This document shows, in pieces, positions 4,763 through 5,120 of a stretch of DNA of 5,120 nucleotides. The position numbers and the translations under genes were made by a program. Source of the stretch: Anaerolineae bacterium. GTDB taxonomy: Bacteria > Chloroflexota > Anaerolineae > JAFGEY01. The stretch covers positions 1 to 5,120 of the forward strand of contig JAFGEY010000419.1 of assembly GCA_016931365.1 (NCBI GenBank), in the 5' to 3' direction. The notes beneath the pieces are model-generated. The model searched no databases. It was not told the origin of the DNA and was given only the letters and a program-made list of their open reading frames with translations. Each line of letters starts with the position of its first letter. Position 1 is the stretch's first letter.

Positions 4763-5120
4763 ATGAAATTTCTCTTTTTTCCATTCCTCTGGTACAGCCG
4801 TTCCAAATTGCAAAAGCGGCTGGCCGGAGAGACGGTGCTCATCACCGGTGCAAGCTATGGCATTGGCGAGTGCCTGGCCGAGAGCCTGGCCGAAACGGGC
4901 GTCCACTTGCTCCTCGTGGCGCGCACCGCAGATAAATTGATCCAGGTGAAAAAACGTGTCGAGGAACGGGGCGGTCGCGCCGACGTGTTTCCCTGTGACC
5001 TGCGAGACACGGCCCAGGTTCACATGCTGCTCCAAGAACTGCACCGGCTGCCCAACGGGATCGATGTTTTTGTCAACAATGCCGGCCAATCGATCCGTCG
5101 CTCCATTTTCGACTCGCTCG
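4763..5120 (+). CDS. short-chain dehydrogenase/reductase (SDR), 3'-truncated by window edge
   Basis: The first 119 residues are visible, about 40-45 percent of a usual 250-300-residue SDR. They form the N-terminal Rossmann half: the cofactor-binding glycine motif TGASYGIG at 28-35, R54 at the end of beta-2 in LLLVAR (favouring NADPH over NADH), D79 in CDL contacting adenine, and the structural NNAG at 105-108. The catalytic Ser, Tyr and Lys lie beyond the window. The start MKFLFFPFLWYSRSKLQKRL is unusual for a classical SDR: about ten hydrophobic residues followed by basic ones, which may dock the enzyme on the membrane. ATG 4763 has only a weak GGA at 4753-4755 as ribosome binding site; GTG 4730 in the same frame is an alternative start. 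AACGAGA is repeated in tandem at 4735-4748 just upstream. The substrate cannot be told; a carbonyl or alcohol oxidoreductase role is family knowledge. Confidence 0.9.
   Translation, partial: MKFLFFPFLWYSRSKLQKRLAGETVLITGASYGIGECLAESLAETGVHLLLVARTADKLIQVKKRVEERGGRADVFPCDLRDTAQVHMLLQELHRLPNGIDVFVNNAGQSIRRSIFDSL

Overview
The window looks like chromosomal DNA of a GC-rich bacterium. The large BTAD/NB-ARC-type ATPase/TPR regulator, a second broken copy of the same family next to it, and several palindromic repeats all fit a Chloroflexota (Anaerolineae-like) genome. Another filamentous, regulator-rich lineage cannot be excluded, because there is no rRNA or other phylogenetic marker here. The taxonomic call is inference; the families are read from the translations.

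Layout, left to right. (1) 2-3115 (+) is the large C-terminal part of a SARP/AfsR-like or LuxR-LAL-like transcriptional regulator. It shows a bacterial transcriptional activation domain (BTAD), a STAND NTPase with clear Walker A and Walker B motifs, and a long TPR-like solenoid. Its N-terminal DNA-binding domain lies to the left of the window. A GC-rich imperfect palindrome at 1444-1496 sits in frame inside this gene. (2) 3116-3662 holds no intact gene. It carries a perfect 39-bp palindrome, a second 13-bp-stem hairpin, a minus-strand protein remnant (3230-3442), a good sigma70-type promoter, and three 7-bp direct repeats at an 11-bp period just before the next start codon. (3) 3663 to about 4036 is a broken second copy of the regulator: the N-terminal winged-helix segment, then an internal deletion with frame change, then a short BTAD piece, then an abrupt end of homology. 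(4) 4109-4552 (+) is an intact GNAT N-acetyltransferase with its own ribosome binding site, directly behind the broken regulator. (5) 4553-4762 is an intergenic stretch with a perfect 9+2+9 dyad, a candidate operator. (6) 4763 to the right edge (+) is the N-terminal third or more of a classical short-chain dehydrogenase/reductase.

How the parts relate. All intact genes run on the plus strand. The two regulator copies share a 39-bp identical stretch, so they are close paralogs. The second copy kept its promoter, candidate SARP-type binding repeats and ribosome binding site but lost nearly all of its ATPase/TPR body; the GNAT gene now lies where that body should be. The most interesting hypothesis is that the orphaned regulator promoter and its direct-repeat operator now control the acetyltransferase, with the upstream intact paralog as the natural candidate regulator. 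No tRNA, rRNA, CRISPR array, transposase or complete insertion sequence was seen.
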